DNA of 64,000 nt from Humibacillus xanthopallidus (GCF_006717145.1 NZ_VFQF01000001.1:2476389-2540388); one strand, 5' to 3'. Positions 16,487-25,445 are shown, counted from the first letter of the stretch. Numbers and translations: made by a program. Notes: generated from the sequence alone by a model not told the origin.

Positions 16487-17107
16487 TCACTGGTGGTCGC
16501 CTCGGTTCTTGGCGTGGTGCTTGGCGTGGTGCGTGCCGTGGTGCTTGTGCTGGACTGCCTGATGCCCGCTGTCGTGGACGCTGTCGTGGTCGCTTCCGGG
16601 GATCTGTGCCAGCGCGTGGCCGAGCACGGGCTCGAGCACGTCGAGCGCGTCGGCGACTCCGCCGCGTGAGCCCGGCAGGTTGACGAGGAAGGTGCGGCCG
16701 GCGACCCCCGCGAGGCCGCGCGAGAGCATGGCCGTCGGCACGCCCTTGGCGACCCCCGCCGCGCGGATCGCCTCGGCGACACCCGGCACGAGCCGGTCGA
16801 GCAGCGGCAGCGTCTGCTCCGGCGTGGCATCCGTCGGGGTCAGCCCCGTGCCGCCGGTGGTGAGCACGAGGTCAGGCTCGCTCGCCAGCGCGTCGCGCAG
16901 GGCCAGCCCGAGCTCGTCACCATCGGGCACGACGACCGGGTGACCGACCGAGAAGCCCCACGAGAGCAGACGGTCGACGATGACGGGACCGGACCGGTCG
17001 GCATACGTGCCGTCGGCTGCTCGGGTCGACGCGGTCACGACGACCGCGCGCCGACCGGCCCCGAAGCCGGGGGCGGTCTCGTGCCCCGGGATGGGGGGCC
17101 TACTCAT
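16487..17107 (-). CDS. mog: MogA/MoaB-like molybdopterin adenylyltransferase with His-rich tail
   Basis: 206 aa, ATG 17107, overlapping the moaC stop by 8 nt. The MoCF-binding fold is clear: VVVTASTRAADGTYADRSGP, the LVLTTGGTGLTPTDATPEQT motif that binds molybdopterin, then SRGLAGVAGRTFLVNLPGS. MogA-type enzymes adenylate molybdopterin before metal insertion by MoeA. The last 34 residues are a non-family tail with 11 histidines (clusters HKHH, THHAKHH), a possible metal-binding extension. Operon: UGPase-Glp, moaC, mog, GNAT, glpR. Confidence 0.88.
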   Translation of the reverse strand: MSRPPIPGHETAPGFGAGRRAVVVTASTRAADGTYADRSGPVIVDRLLSWGFSVGHPVVVPDGDELGLALRDALASEPDLVLTTGGTGLTPTDATPEQTLPLLDRLVPGVAEAIRAAGVAKGVPTAMLSRGLAGVAGRTFLVNLPGSRGGVADALDVLEPVLGHALAQIPGSDHDSVHDSGHQAVQHKHHGTHHAKHHAKNRGDHQ

Positions 17108-17666
17108 GCCAGTCCCCGGACCGGCCGCCCGACTTCGCGGTGACCCTGATGTCGGTGATCCGCCCGTGCTTGTCGACCGCCTTGACCATGTCGATGAGCG
17201 CGAGGGCCGCGACGCTCACGGCCGTCAGCGCCTCCATCTCGATGCCGGTGCGGTCGGCCGTCCGCACGGTCGCGGTGATCTCGACCCCCTCGTCGACGAC
17301 GAGCAGGTCGAGGGCGACGCCGTGCACCGCGATCGGGTGGGCGAGCGGGATGAGGTCGGGGGTGCGCTTCACGGCCTGGATGCCCGCCACTCGGGCGACC
17401 GCGAGCGCGTCGCCCTTGGGCAGGTCTCCCCCGCGGAGGGCGGCAACGGCGCGCGGGCTGAGCAGCACGCGGCCGGCCGCGCTCGCCTCACGGGCCGTGA
17501 CGGCCTTGGCCGACACGTCGACCATGTGGGCGCTGCCGTCGGCGCGCACGTGCGTCAGAGCCGGGGTGTCCGGCGTCGTCGCGTCGGCACCCCGGCCGAC
17601 GTCGGCACCGCGGCCGGCGTCGGAGCCGGGGACAGCGCCGGAGCCGTGGCCCTCGGGCTCGGTCAC
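17100..17666 (-). CDS. moaC: Cyclic pyranopterin monophosphate synthase
   Basis: 188 aa from GTG 17666, one base after the UGPase-Glp stop (TGA G GTG). The core starts at LTHVRADGSAHMVDVSAKAVTA and contains GDALAVARVAGIQAVKRTPDLIPLAHP and the catalytic TGIEMEALTAVSVAALALIDMVKA with Lys-Asp region KAVDKHG. It converts (8S)-cyclo-7,8-dihydroguanosine triphosphate to cPMP in molybdenum cofactor synthesis. The first 40 residues are a Gly/Ala/Asp repeat extension (GADVGRGAD), absent from most MoaC. No moaA is in the window. Confidence 0.93.
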   Translation of the reverse strand: MTEPEGHGSGAVPGSDAGRGADVGRGADATTPDTPALTHVRADGSAHMVDVSAKAVTAREASAAGRVLLSPRAVAALRGGDLPKGDALAVARVAGIQAVKRTPDLIPLAHPIAVHGVALDLLVVDEGVEITATVRTADRTGIEMEALTAVSVAALALIDMVKAVDKHGRITDIRVTAKSGGRSGDWHE

Positions 17667-17667
17667 C

Positions 17668-20313
17668 TCAGGCCTCGCCGTCGAGGAGGATGACGTCGAC
17701 GTGCTCGCCCGCGACGAGCTCGGTGATGTCCTCGGGCACGACGAACAGTCCGTTGGCCCGCGACAGGTCGGCGAGGAAGTGCGAGCCCTGGCCGGCCACC
17801 GGCGACGCGAGCAGCTCACCCTCGGGCGAGCGTGACACGACGGCGCGCCCGAACTGGCGCCGACCCTCGGGTGAGCGCACACCGGCGGTGACGCTCGCGG
17901 CACGCAGCCGGCGCTTCTCGGGCTTGAGCCGCATGAGGCGGCGCAGGGCCGGCCGCACGAAGACCTCGAACGAGACGAAGGACGACACCGGGTTGCCCGG
18001 CAGCGCGAAGAGCGGCACCTGACGCCCCTCCGGCCCGGTGAGGTGTCCGAAGCCCTGCGGCTTGCCGGGCTGCATCGCGACCTTGACGAAGTCGATGCCC
18101 TCGCGGCGCAGGGCGCTCTTGACGACGTCGTAGGCACCCATCGAGACGCCGCCGCTCGTGATGATGACGTCGGCCACCCCGACGACCTCGTCGAGCACCT
18201 CGAGGAGCTCCTCGTCGGTGTCCCCGACAGCGGTGCGGATCTCGGCCGAAGCGCCGGCGGCCACCGCCGCAGCCCAGAGCATCGAGGAGTTCGAGTCGTG
18301 GATCTGGGCCGGACCGAGCGGTGCCCCCGGGGCGACGAGCTCGTTGCCCGTCGACAGCACGACGACGTGGGGCCGGCGGTGCACCTCGACGGCCGCGTGC
18401 CCGCACGCGGCGAGCAGGGCGATCGTGCGCGGGCCGACGATCTCGCCGGCCGACACGACGACCGCGCCGGCGGCGACGTCCTCGCCGCGCGGGCGAACGA
18501 AGCGTCCACGCCGGGCTGCAGCGCGGCACTCGACCTCGCCCTCGGCGGCCCCGTCGGTGTCCTCGACGGCGATGACCGAGTCAGCGCCCTCAGGCATCTT
18601 GGCCCCGGTCATGATGCGGGCCGCCTCACCCGGGCCGACCCGGAAGCCCGGGTCGTCGCCCGCGGCGACCTCGCCGACGATGCGCAACCGCACCGGCTCG
18701 GAGCCGGCGCCCTCGAGCGAGGCTGCGACGACGGCATACCCGTCCATCGAGGAGTTGTCGAAGCCCGGCAGGTTGACCTTGGCGCGCACGTCGCGCGCGA
18801 CGACGAGCCCGAGGCTCTCGGTGAGCGGGATGGGCGCCGTCGGGGCCGGCTCGATCGAGGCGAGGATCGCCCGCAGGTGCTCGTCGACGGTGCGGACGTC
18901 GGACGGGGTCGGCCGGACCGGGGGCTGCTCCGGCTGCACCGGCTCGCCGAGGACTGCGTGGTCGCGCACCCGGTGGTAGCCGTCGATGAGGACCTCGCCG
19001 ACGAGGGTGACATCACGTCCGAAGACCGGGTCGCCGATGACCCGCAGGCTCGTGCACTCGCGCATCGAGGGCACGCCCTGGGGGAAGCGCTGCTCGAAGC
19101 CGGAGACGAAGCGGTAGGCGGAGTCGAGGTCGACGTAGGGCTCCGGGCGGTCGCTCGAGGCGACGACGTGGTAGCTCTCGTCGAGGGAGAAGAAGTCGGA
19201 GCGCAGGACGAGCAGGTCGTTCGTCGTCTTTACCGGGCGGAAGCGGGTGCGCGGCACGAGGATCGCCTCGGAGCCCTCGAAGACCTCGATGGCCGTGCCC
19301 ATCGCCGACTCCATCTGGATGACCTCGGGCGAGGAGGGGTCGGCGGGGTCGACGGTCTTGTGGTTGACGATGATCGGCAGCCCAAGCACCCCTTCACGGG
19401 CCGTCATGCGCTCGCGCAGCACCTCGAGGTTGATCCACACGTTGTTGGCGTTGAAGGTGCTGTGGCGGCGGATGTCGCGGAAGAAGCGCTCCTCGCCGTC
19501 CTCGACCATCGCGGTGTCGCGAAGGACGATCCGCCCGTCGGACTTGCGCACCGCGAGGTGACCACCCTTGCGGTCGCTCTTCGTGCGGTGGCAGACCTCC
19601 GCGACGAAGGGCACGTCGTGCTCGACCATCCAGGCCGCGACGTCGGGGTCGCAGGTGGCGCCGAGGTTGTCGGAGTTTGAGAGGAAGGCGAAGCGGATCC
19701 CCTTCTCCAGCAAGGAGTCGAGCACGCCCGAGGTGACGAGCGAGACATAGACGTCGCCGTGGCCGGGCGGGCACCACTCGAGCTCGGGGTCCTGCGGCCA
19801 CGTCACCGGCCGGAGATCGCCGGGGGTCAGCTTGGGCTCGGCGTTCTGGATGAAGTCGAGCGGCAGCCCGTCGACGGCGAGCGAGTCGTACTTCGCGAGG
19901 ATCTTGAGCGACTCCTCCGACGTGCGGAAGGAGTTCATGAGCACGAGCGGCAGCTCGACGCCCCAGCGCTCGCGCAGCGCGAGCACCTGCAGGGCGATGA
20001 TGTCGAGGAAGGTGAGGCCGTCACGCACCTCGAGGGCCGACTTGGCACCCGTCATGCCCATACCGGTGCCGAGGCCGCCGTTGAGCTTGATGACGGCCGT
20101 CTGCGACAGCGCCCGGCGGGCCTCCTCATCGGTGACCTGCACCTCGCCGAGGGCCTGGATCTCGCCGAGCGGCTCGATGCTCTCCTCGGGGATCGTGCCC
20201 AGCGCGCCGGCCTCGAGCTGCTCGTAGTAGTACTCGAACACCTTGATCGCCTCGGGCCCGAGGCCGCGCCGGCGCATCAGGTCCACGGATTCGCGCAGCC
20301 CCTGGTCAGTCAT
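17668..20313 (-). CDS. Fusion: UTP-glucose-1-phosphate uridylyltransferase + MoeA/Glp (gephyrin-like)
   Basis: 881 aa in one uninterrupted frame from ATG 20313 (MTDQGLRESV; GTG/ATG 6-9 nt upstream are alternatives). Residues 1-455 are a full UDPGP-type uridylyltransferase: nucleotide loop KLNGGLGTGMGMTGAKS at 76-92, SNSDNLGA, and a C-terminal beta-helix ending RDHAVL. A short Pro-rich linker (456-472) leads into a full MoeA domain beginning VRTVDEHLRAILASIEP at 473, with NLPGFDNSSMDGYAV, TGAKMPEGAD, STGNEL, TSGGVSMGAYDVVK and ALPGNPVSSF. In relatives these are two adjacent genes; here the usual GTG start of the second reads GTC (18895-18897) and no stop separates them. The first half makes UDP-glucose. 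The second is either a molybdenum insertase or the FtsZ-linked Glp, and the glpR partner downstream favours Glp. It heads the operon. Confidence 0.9.
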   Translation of the reverse strand: MTDQGLRESVDLMRRRGLGPEAIKVFEYYYEQLEAGALGTIPEESIEPLGEIQALGEVQVTDEEARRALSQTAVIKLNGGLGTGMGMTGAKSALEVRDGLTFLDIIALQVLALRERWGVELPLVLMNSFRTSEESLKILAKYDSLAVDGLPLDFIQNAEPKLTPGDLRPVTWPQDPELEWCPPGHGDVYVSLVTSGVLDSLLEKGIRFAFLSNSDNLGATCDPDVAAWMVEHDVPFVAEVCHRTKSDRKGGHLAVRKSDGRIVLRDTAMVEDGEERFFRDIRRHSTFNANNVWINLEVLRERMTAREGVLGLPIIVNHKTVDPADPSSPEVIQMESAMGTAIEVFEGSEAILVPRTRFRPVKTTNDLLVLRSDFFSLDESYHVVASSDRPEPYVDLDSAYRFVSGFEQRFPQGVPSMRECTSLRVIGDPVFGRDVTLVGEVLIDGYHRVRDHAVLGEPVQPEQPPVRPTPSDVRTVDEHLRAILASIEPAPTAPIPLTESLGLVVARDVRAKVNLPGFDNSSMDGYAVVAASLEGAGSEPVRLRIVGEVAAGDDPGFRVGPGEAARIMTGAKMPEGADSVIAVEDTDGAAEGEVECRAAARRGRFVRPRGEDVAAGAVVVSAGEIVGPRTIALLAACGHAAVEVHRRPHVVVLSTGNELVAPGAPLGPAQIHDSNSSMLWAAAVAAGASAEIRTAVGDTDEELLEVLDEVVGVADVIITSGGVSMGAYDVVKSALRREGIDFVKVAMQPGKPQGFGHLTGPEGRQVPLFALPGNPVSSFVSFEVFVRPALRRLMRLKPEKRRLRAASVTAGVRSPEGRRQFGRAVVSRSPEGELLASPVAGQGSHFLADLSRANGLFVVPEDITELVAGEHVDVILLDGEA

Positions 20314-20337
20314 GGCCATCACCCTACGATGGACGGC

Positions 20338-20376
20338 ATGGGCCCGAGCGACGTCAACGCGAGGAGCCTGCTGTGA
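20338..20376 (+). CDS. Possible 12-codon leader ORF
   Basis: ATG 20338 opens a 12-residue frame (MGPSDVNARSLL) whose TGA overlaps the GTG start of the cyclo-ligase as GTGA. It could couple translation, and the GAGGAG of the downstream ribosome site lies within it. Very short and possibly chance. Confidence 0.25.
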   Translation: MGPSDVNARSLL

Positions 20377-20990
20377 GCGGCCCGTCGAAGCGTGACCTGC
20401 GTCACGCTGCCCGGGCGCGCCGGGCCCGGCTGGCCGCCGAGCTGCGGGCGCGCGACGACGGTGCCGGCGTCGACGAGGCCGCCGAGGCGATCGCCGCCAC
20501 CGTGCTCGGCTTCGTGCCCGACAGCGGCCGGGTGGCGGTCTACGAGTCGCTCCCCGACGAGCCGCCGACCGGACGGCTGATCGAGCGGCTCGTCGAGTCG
20601 GGTCACGAGGTCATCGTCCCCGTCGTGCTGGGCGACTTCTCGCTCGAGTGGCGGTATGCCGTCCGCGGCACCGTGGGTGGCCAAGGCACCGTCACGCGGC
20701 GGCAGGGTCCGCCGGACGCGCAGGAGCGCTCGGGCTGGCTCGGGGTCGACGCGCTCGCCCGGTGCGACCTCGTCGTCACGCCCGGGCTCACCGTCGACCG
20801 GCACGGCACGCGACTGGGCCAGGGCGGCGGCTGCTACGACCGCGCCCTCGCGCACCGCGACCCGGCCGCCCCCGTCGTCACCCTGCTGCACGAGGGCGAG
20901 GCGAGCGAGCTCGACCTGCCGGCCGACGAGCACGACCAGCCGGTCGACGCCTACGTCACGACGACCGGCCGCCTCGTCCGAGTCCGCTGA
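20373..20990 (+). CDS. 5-formyltetrahydrofolate cyclo-ligase
   Basis: 205 aa, GTG 20373 with GCGAGGAGC upstream. Family motifs: an N-terminal basic helix KRDLRHAARARR, VAVYESLPDEPPT, and the ATP/Mg motif GTRLGQGGGCYDRAL near residues 145-160. It converts 5-formyl-THF to 5,10-methenyl-THF with ATP. Divergent from the UGPase-Glp operon; the two starts are about 60 nt apart and share a control region. A 14-nt minisatellite begins 10 nt after the stop. Confidence 0.92.
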   Translation: MSGPSKRDLRHAARARRARLAAELRARDDGAGVDEAAEAIAATVLGFVPDSGRVAVYESLPDEPPTGRLIERLVESGHEVIVPVVLGDFSLEWRYAVRGTVGGQGTVTRRQGPPDAQERSGWLGVDALARCDLVVTPGLTVDRHGTRLGQGGGCYDRALAHRDPAAPVVTLLHEGEASELDLPADEHDQPVDAYVTTTGRLVRVR

Positions 20991-21000
20991 ACCGGCTTCG

Positions 21001-21098
21001 GCCGAACTGACGTCGCCGAGCCCCCGTCGCCGAGCCGCATCCGCCGAGCCCCCGTCGTCGAGCCGCATCCGCTGAGCCGCGTCCGCCGAGCTGGCGTC
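21001..21098. repeat. 14-nt minisatellite, seven units
   Basis: Seven contiguous 14-nt units at 21001, 21015, 21029, 21043, 21057, 21071 and 21085 share GCCGAGCC. The last six bases vary between two flavours (CCCGTC, GCATCC), which alternate to give a partial 28-nt higher-order period. It fills the convergent gap between the cyclo-ligase and the penicillin acylase. Confidence 0.85.
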
Positions 21099-21164
21099 GC
21101 TGGGCACGGCCCGCGCCGGGCACCTCCCGTCACGGAGGAAGCGGAGGCGGCCGGACGGCATACC

Positions 21165-23774
21165 TCAGCTGGTGCCGGGAGCACCCGGAGGCACGAGCGT
21201 CAGCTCGTCGGACGACCCCTCGCGCACAGCGTTCTCCGTGAAGGCCCACGGGAAGGTCTCGTTCGCGGCCCACGCGTCGATCTGGTCGGAGTAGTGGTCG
21301 GCGTAGGCGTGGCCCGACTGGCCCGTCGAGTTGACCCACAGCGAGCCGTCGAGGTTGGCGAGGTCGACGACCATGCGCATCGAGGGGCCGGCGACGACGT
21401 CGTAGCCCGGTGCCGCAGCGTTCCACGAGTTGGCGTTGACGATGGAGTTGCCGCCGCCGAGCTCGATGTCCTCGCGGTTGAAGATGCTGCGCACGAGCTG
21501 CGGCAGGGAGTCGTCGCCCATGACGGGGTGTTGCAGGTCGAGCTGGTGCAGCCGGCCCCAGCGCCACGTCGCGGGCACCTTGCCGAGCTCGCGTGCGAGG
21601 TCGAGGCGGGCGTCGACGAGAGCCCGCTTGAGGATCTCGCCGGAGCCCTCGGTGACGCCGGGCGTCGTCTTGTCGTCCCACCACTCGTTCTTCGGGTCCT
21701 TGAGCAGCTGCTCGATGACGATCATCCAGCGGCTGCCGCCGTCGGGGGCGAGGTCGGGCGGGATCTCGTCGAAGGTGTAGTCGAGCAGGTGCTTCCACAC
21801 GGCGTTGTAGTAGGCGGCCGACGCGGAGTCTCGCGACTTGTCGTTCGGCTGGCTGCCGTCCCAGTCGCGCAGGAGGCGCTGGGCCTGGGCGGTGAAGTCG
21901 TCGACCTGCACGGCGAGCAGGCGCTCGACGAGACCCGGCGCGTAGGTGTTGCGCACGTCGCCCTGGAACTGCGACATGTCCTGGGGCGACACCTTCGACG
22001 TCGAGGCGAGGAGGGTGCGGATGCGCTGGGCGCGGAAGCCGTAGTCCCACTCGGTCGTGAGGAAGGGCTTGTTGCTCGCAGTCACCGCCTGGTTGGCCGT
22101 GACGATGAAGCCTTCCTCGGGGTCGAAGGTGTGGGGCAGGTCGGCGGCGGGCACCCAGCCCTTCCAGTCCCACTGGCTGTCCCAGCCCGGCGCGGGCCAG
22201 TAGCCGGGCGGCGCGCCCGGGGTCGCCGAGCGGCGCACGGGGATGCGGCCGGGCGTCTGGTAGCCGATGTGCCCGGCGGTGTCGGCATAGACGAGGTTCT
22301 GCGAGGGCACGGTGAACTCGGCCGCGGCCTCGCGGAAGTCGTTCCACCCGGCGGCCTTGTTGAGCGCGAAGATCGCGTCACCCGCGGTGCCCGGCGTGAG
22401 GGCCGTCCAGGCCAGCGACACGGCATACCGGTTGGACTGGGGAGCACCGCGCACGACGACGCGGTCACCCGCCTCGTCGACCGAGGCGGAGACGTCGCTC
22501 ATGATCGGGCCGTGCACCGTGGAGCGCACCGTGATGGTGACGTCGGCGCCGCCGGCGACCTTGATCGTCTCCTGGCGCTTCTCGAGCGGCACCCGCTCAC
22601 CGTCGCGGAGGTAGGTGTCTCCCGTGACCTGCTCGAGGTAGAAGTCGGTGACGTCGGGACGCAGGTTCGTCATGCCCCAGGCGATGCGCTCGTTGTGACC
22701 GATGACGACACCCGGCACGCCCGAGAAGGTGAAGCCCGACACCCGGAAGGGGCACGCCTGGGTCACCTGACGGCACTGGAGGTTGACCTGCGACCAGATG
22801 CCCGGGATCGACAGCGCCAGGTGCGGGTCGTTGGCGAGCAGCGGCTTCCCCGTCGTCGTGCGCGAGCCCGAGACCACCCAGGAGTTCGAGCCGATGTCAT
22901 CGCCCCGACCAAGCGTCGAGGGGGCCGCGTCGAGGGCCGCGACGGCGTTGTCGACCGCCTTGGCGCCGTCGGCGCTGCTCAGGGCCTTGAGGGCGGCGGG
23001 AGCGGCCGGAACCGAGGAGGCCGCCTGGCTGGTCGCGGAGTCCTTCGCCGCGCCCGGCGCCCAGTCGTCGCTCGAGAGGATCGGCTGGTTGCGGTCGAAG
23101 GGATAGGGCGGATAGAGCAGCGCGATCTGGCGCAGCGAGATGCCGCGGCGCGAGAGCCGGGCGCGGGTCAGCTCGTCGTTGTAGTCGCCCCGCAGGTCCC
23201 ACGCGAGCGCCTTGAGCCACGCGAGGGAGTCGATCGGCGTCCACGGCTCGACGCGGTAGCTCGGGTTGCGGCGCTGGAGCACGGTGTACTCGAGCGACAT
23301 CTTCTCCGGCGACTCGACCTGGCGGATGTAGGCGTTGACCCCGTCGGCGTAGGCCTGGAGGTACTGCCTCGTCTCGGGCGCGAGCCGCGGCAGCTCCTGC
23401 TCGGCGACCCGGCGCCAGCCCATCGTGCGCACGGCCTTGTCGGACTCGAGGCCGGCTGAGCCGACCATCTCGGAGAGCCGCCCAGCCGTCAGGTGGCGCC
23501 GCAGGTCCATCTCGAAGAAGCGGTCCTGTGCGCTGACGAAGCCCTGCGCGCGGAAGAGGTCGCTCGCGTTGTCGGCATAGATCGTCGGCACGCCGCGCCC
23601 GTCGCGCAGCACCGACACCTTGCTCGTGAGCCCCTCGATGGTCAGCTCGCCCGCGGTCTGCGGGAAGCTCTGCCGCACCGTCGACACGCCGAGCGCCCCG
23701 ACCCCGACGACCGCCATGACGAGCAGGACGGCGACGACGATCAGGACCCGACGAGCTCGTTTCAACCGTGGCAC
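21165..23774 (-). CDS. Penicillin acylase family (Ntn-hydrolase) protein
   Basis: 869 aa, GTG 23774. An N-terminal hydrophobic helix (VLIVVAVLLVMAVVGVGAL) is a signal or anchor. An alpha-subunit segment (VPTIYADNASDLFRAQGFVSAQDRFFEMD) precedes a linker with the autocleavage site before the nucleophile Ser in IGSNSWVVSG near residue 294; LANDPHLAL and the beta-subunit W-rich region follow. Members are self-processed heterodimers that hydrolyse amides, including penicillins or acyl-homoserine lactones. The natural substrate is unknown. Located outside the membrane by prediction; monocistronic, divergent from the antiporter. Confidence 0.9.
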   Translation of the reverse strand: MPRLKRARRVLIVVAVLLVMAVVGVGALGVSTVRQSFPQTAGELTIEGLTSKVSVLRDGRGVPTIYADNASDLFRAQGFVSAQDRFFEMDLRRHLTAGRLSEMVGSAGLESDKAVRTMGWRRVAEQELPRLAPETRQYLQAYADGVNAYIRQVESPEKMSLEYTVLQRRNPSYRVEPWTPIDSLAWLKALAWDLRGDYNDELTRARLSRRGISLRQIALLYPPYPFDRNQPILSSDDWAPGAAKDSATSQAASSVPAAPAALKALSSADGAKAVDNAVAALDAAPSTLGRGDDIGSNSWVVSGSRTTTGKPLLANDPHLALSIPGIWSQVNLQCRQVTQACPFRVSGFTFSGVPGVVIGHNERIAWGMTNLRPDVTDFYLEQVTGDTYLRDGERVPLEKRQETIKVAGGADVTITVRSTVHGPIMSDVSASVDEAGDRVVVRGAPQSNRYAVSLAWTALTPGTAGDAIFALNKAAGWNDFREAAAEFTVPSQNLVYADTAGHIGYQTPGRIPVRRSATPGAPPGYWPAPGWDSQWDWKGWVPAADLPHTFDPEEGFIVTANQAVTASNKPFLTTEWDYGFRAQRIRTLLASTSKVSPQDMSQFQGDVRNTYAPGLVERLLAVQVDDFTAQAQRLLRDWDGSQPNDKSRDSASAAYYNAVWKHLLDYTFDEIPPDLAPDGGSRWMIVIEQLLKDPKNEWWDDKTTPGVTEGSGEILKRALVDARLDLARELGKVPATWRWGRLHQLDLQHPVMGDDSLPQLVRSIFNREDIELGGGNSIVNANSWNAAAPGYDVVAGPSMRMVVDLANLDGSLWVNSTGQSGHAYADHYSDQIDAWAANETFPWAFTENAVREGSSDELTLVPPGAPGTS

Positions 23775-23924
23775 GCACCGAGCCTAGGTCACCGCCGGGA
23801 CAGCCCGGCGCAGCCGTGCACGGCCGGTGCCACATCGTTGCCGAACCGACGAACTCCGCGCTGGACCGCCCGGCAGGGCCGCTGGGGCAAGTGGTTTCAT
23901 GGGCGCACACGTCAGGAGCTGCCC

Positions 23925-25445
23925 GTGACCTCGCTCGCGTCCATCACGTCGTCGGGAATGGATCTCGACGACCTGACGCGCGTGCTCCTCGTCGGCTCGA
24001 TCGTCCTGCTCGTCGCCGTCGCAGCGGTGCGCCTATCGGTGCGCTCGGGGTTGCCGTCGCTGCTCATCTACCTCGCCATCGGCCTGGCGCTGGGCAACGC
24101 GGGGCTCGGCATCCAGTTCGACAACGCGTCGGTGACGCGCGTGCTGGGGTATGCCGCCCTCGTCCTCATCCTCGCCGAAGGTGGCCTCACGACGTCGTGG
24201 GGCAACATCAAGGACTCCGTTGCGCCGGCCGCGCTCCTGTCGACCGTCGGCGTCGTGGTGTCGGTCCTCGTCGTCGCCGTCGCCGCCCACACCCTCCTGC
24301 CGCTGTCGTGGACGATCTCGCTGCTCATCGGGGCCATCGTCAGCTCGACCGACGCGGCCGCCGTCTTCTCGGTGCTGCGCAACGTGCCGCTGCCGAAGCG
24401 GCTCTCGGGCATGCTCGAGGCGGAGTCCGGCTTCAACGACGCGCCGGTCGTCATCCTCGTCGTCGCCTTCGCGGCGCAGGGGGTGCCCGGCGGCGACTCG
24501 CACGCGTGGTGGCAGCTCGTCCTCCTCGCCGCGCTCGAGCTCGCCGGCGGGGCGGCCGTCGGCATCGGGGTGGGCGTGCTCGGTGGCCAGCTGCTGCGCC
24601 GGGTCGCCGGTGGCTCGTCGGCCCTCTTCTCCATCGGCGTCATCTCGCTGACGGTGCTCGCGTATGCCGTCGGCGCCTCGCTCCACGTGTCGGGCTTCCT
24701 CGCGACCTACCTCTGCGCCCTCGTGCTCGCCAACACGGGCCTGCCCAACCGCACGTCCTTCCAGAGCTTCGGCAGCGCCCTCGGGTGGCTGGCGCAGATC
24801 GGGCTCTTCGTGCTGCTCGGCCTGCTCGCCGACCCGTGGGAGCTGGGCGGTGAGCTCCGGTCGGCCATCGTCATCGGCCTCGTGCTGCTGCTCGTCGCAC
24901 GGCCGCTGGCGGTCTTCGCGTCGGTCTCGTGGTTCCGCATGTCGTGGCGCGACCAGGCCTTCCTGTCGTGGGCGGGCCTTCGAGGGGCCGTGCCCGTCGT
25001 GCTCGCGACGGTGCCCCTCACCGAGGGCACGCCGAACACCGAGTGGATCTTCGACCTCGTCTTCGTGCTCGTCGTCGTCTTCACCATCGTGCAGGCACCG
25101 ACGCTGCCGTGGGTGGCGCGGCGGCTCGGGCTCACGGAGCAGGTGCACGCCGTCGACGTCGACCTCGAGAGCACGACGCTCCTCGAGATCGGGGCGGACG
25201 TCATCCAGGTGACGGTCGGCGACGACTCGCGCCTGCACGGGGTGGCGGTCTTCGAGCTGCGCCTGCCCACGGGCGCGAACGTCACGCTCATCGTGCGCGG
25301 CAGCAAGGGCTTCGTGCCCGAGCCGCACACGACGATCCGCCACGGCGACCGGCTCCTCGTCGTCGCGACCTCGGCGGTGCGGCCGCGCACGGAGCGACGC
25401 ATCCGCGACGTCAGCCGTGACGGGCGCCTCGCCGGGTGGCCGTAG
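23925..25445 (+). CDS. NhaP2-type K+/H+ (cation/proton) antiporter with TrkA_C domain
   Basis: About 506 aa from GTG 23925, with CAGGAG 9 nt upstream (ATG 23959 is less likely). Twelve or so membrane helices carry CPA1 motifs: LAEGGLTTSW, IVSSTDAAAVFSVLR and LEAESGFNDAPVVILV (with the functional Asp pair), and LSWAGLRGAVPVVLA. From about residue 400 a cytoplasmic TrkA_C/RCK-C domain (VTVGDDSRLHGVAVFELRLP) suggests ligand gating. It exchanges K+ or Na+ for protons at the plasma membrane. Not in an operon. Confidence 0.9.
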   Translation: MTSLASITSSGMDLDDLTRVLLVGSIVLLVAVAAVRLSVRSGLPSLLIYLAIGLALGNAGLGIQFDNASVTRVLGYAALVLILAEGGLTTSWGNIKDSVAPAALLSTVGVVVSVLVVAVAAHTLLPLSWTISLLIGAIVSSTDAAAVFSVLRNVPLPKRLSGMLEAESGFNDAPVVILVVAFAAQGVPGGDSHAWWQLVLLAALELAGGAAVGIGVGVLGGQLLRRVAGGSSALFSIGVISLTVLAYAVGASLHVSGFLATYLCALVLANTGLPNRTSFQSFGSALGWLAQIGLFVLLGLLADPWELGGELRSAIVIGLVLLLVARPLAVFASVSWFRMSWRDQAFLSWAGLRGAVPVVLATVPLTEGTPNTEWIFDLVFVLVVVFTIVQAPTLPWVARRLGLTEQVHAVDVDLESTTLLEIGADVIQVTVGDDSRLHGVAVFELRLPTGANVTLIVRGSKGFVPEPHTTIRHGDRLLVVATSAVRPRTERRIRDVSRDGRLAGWP

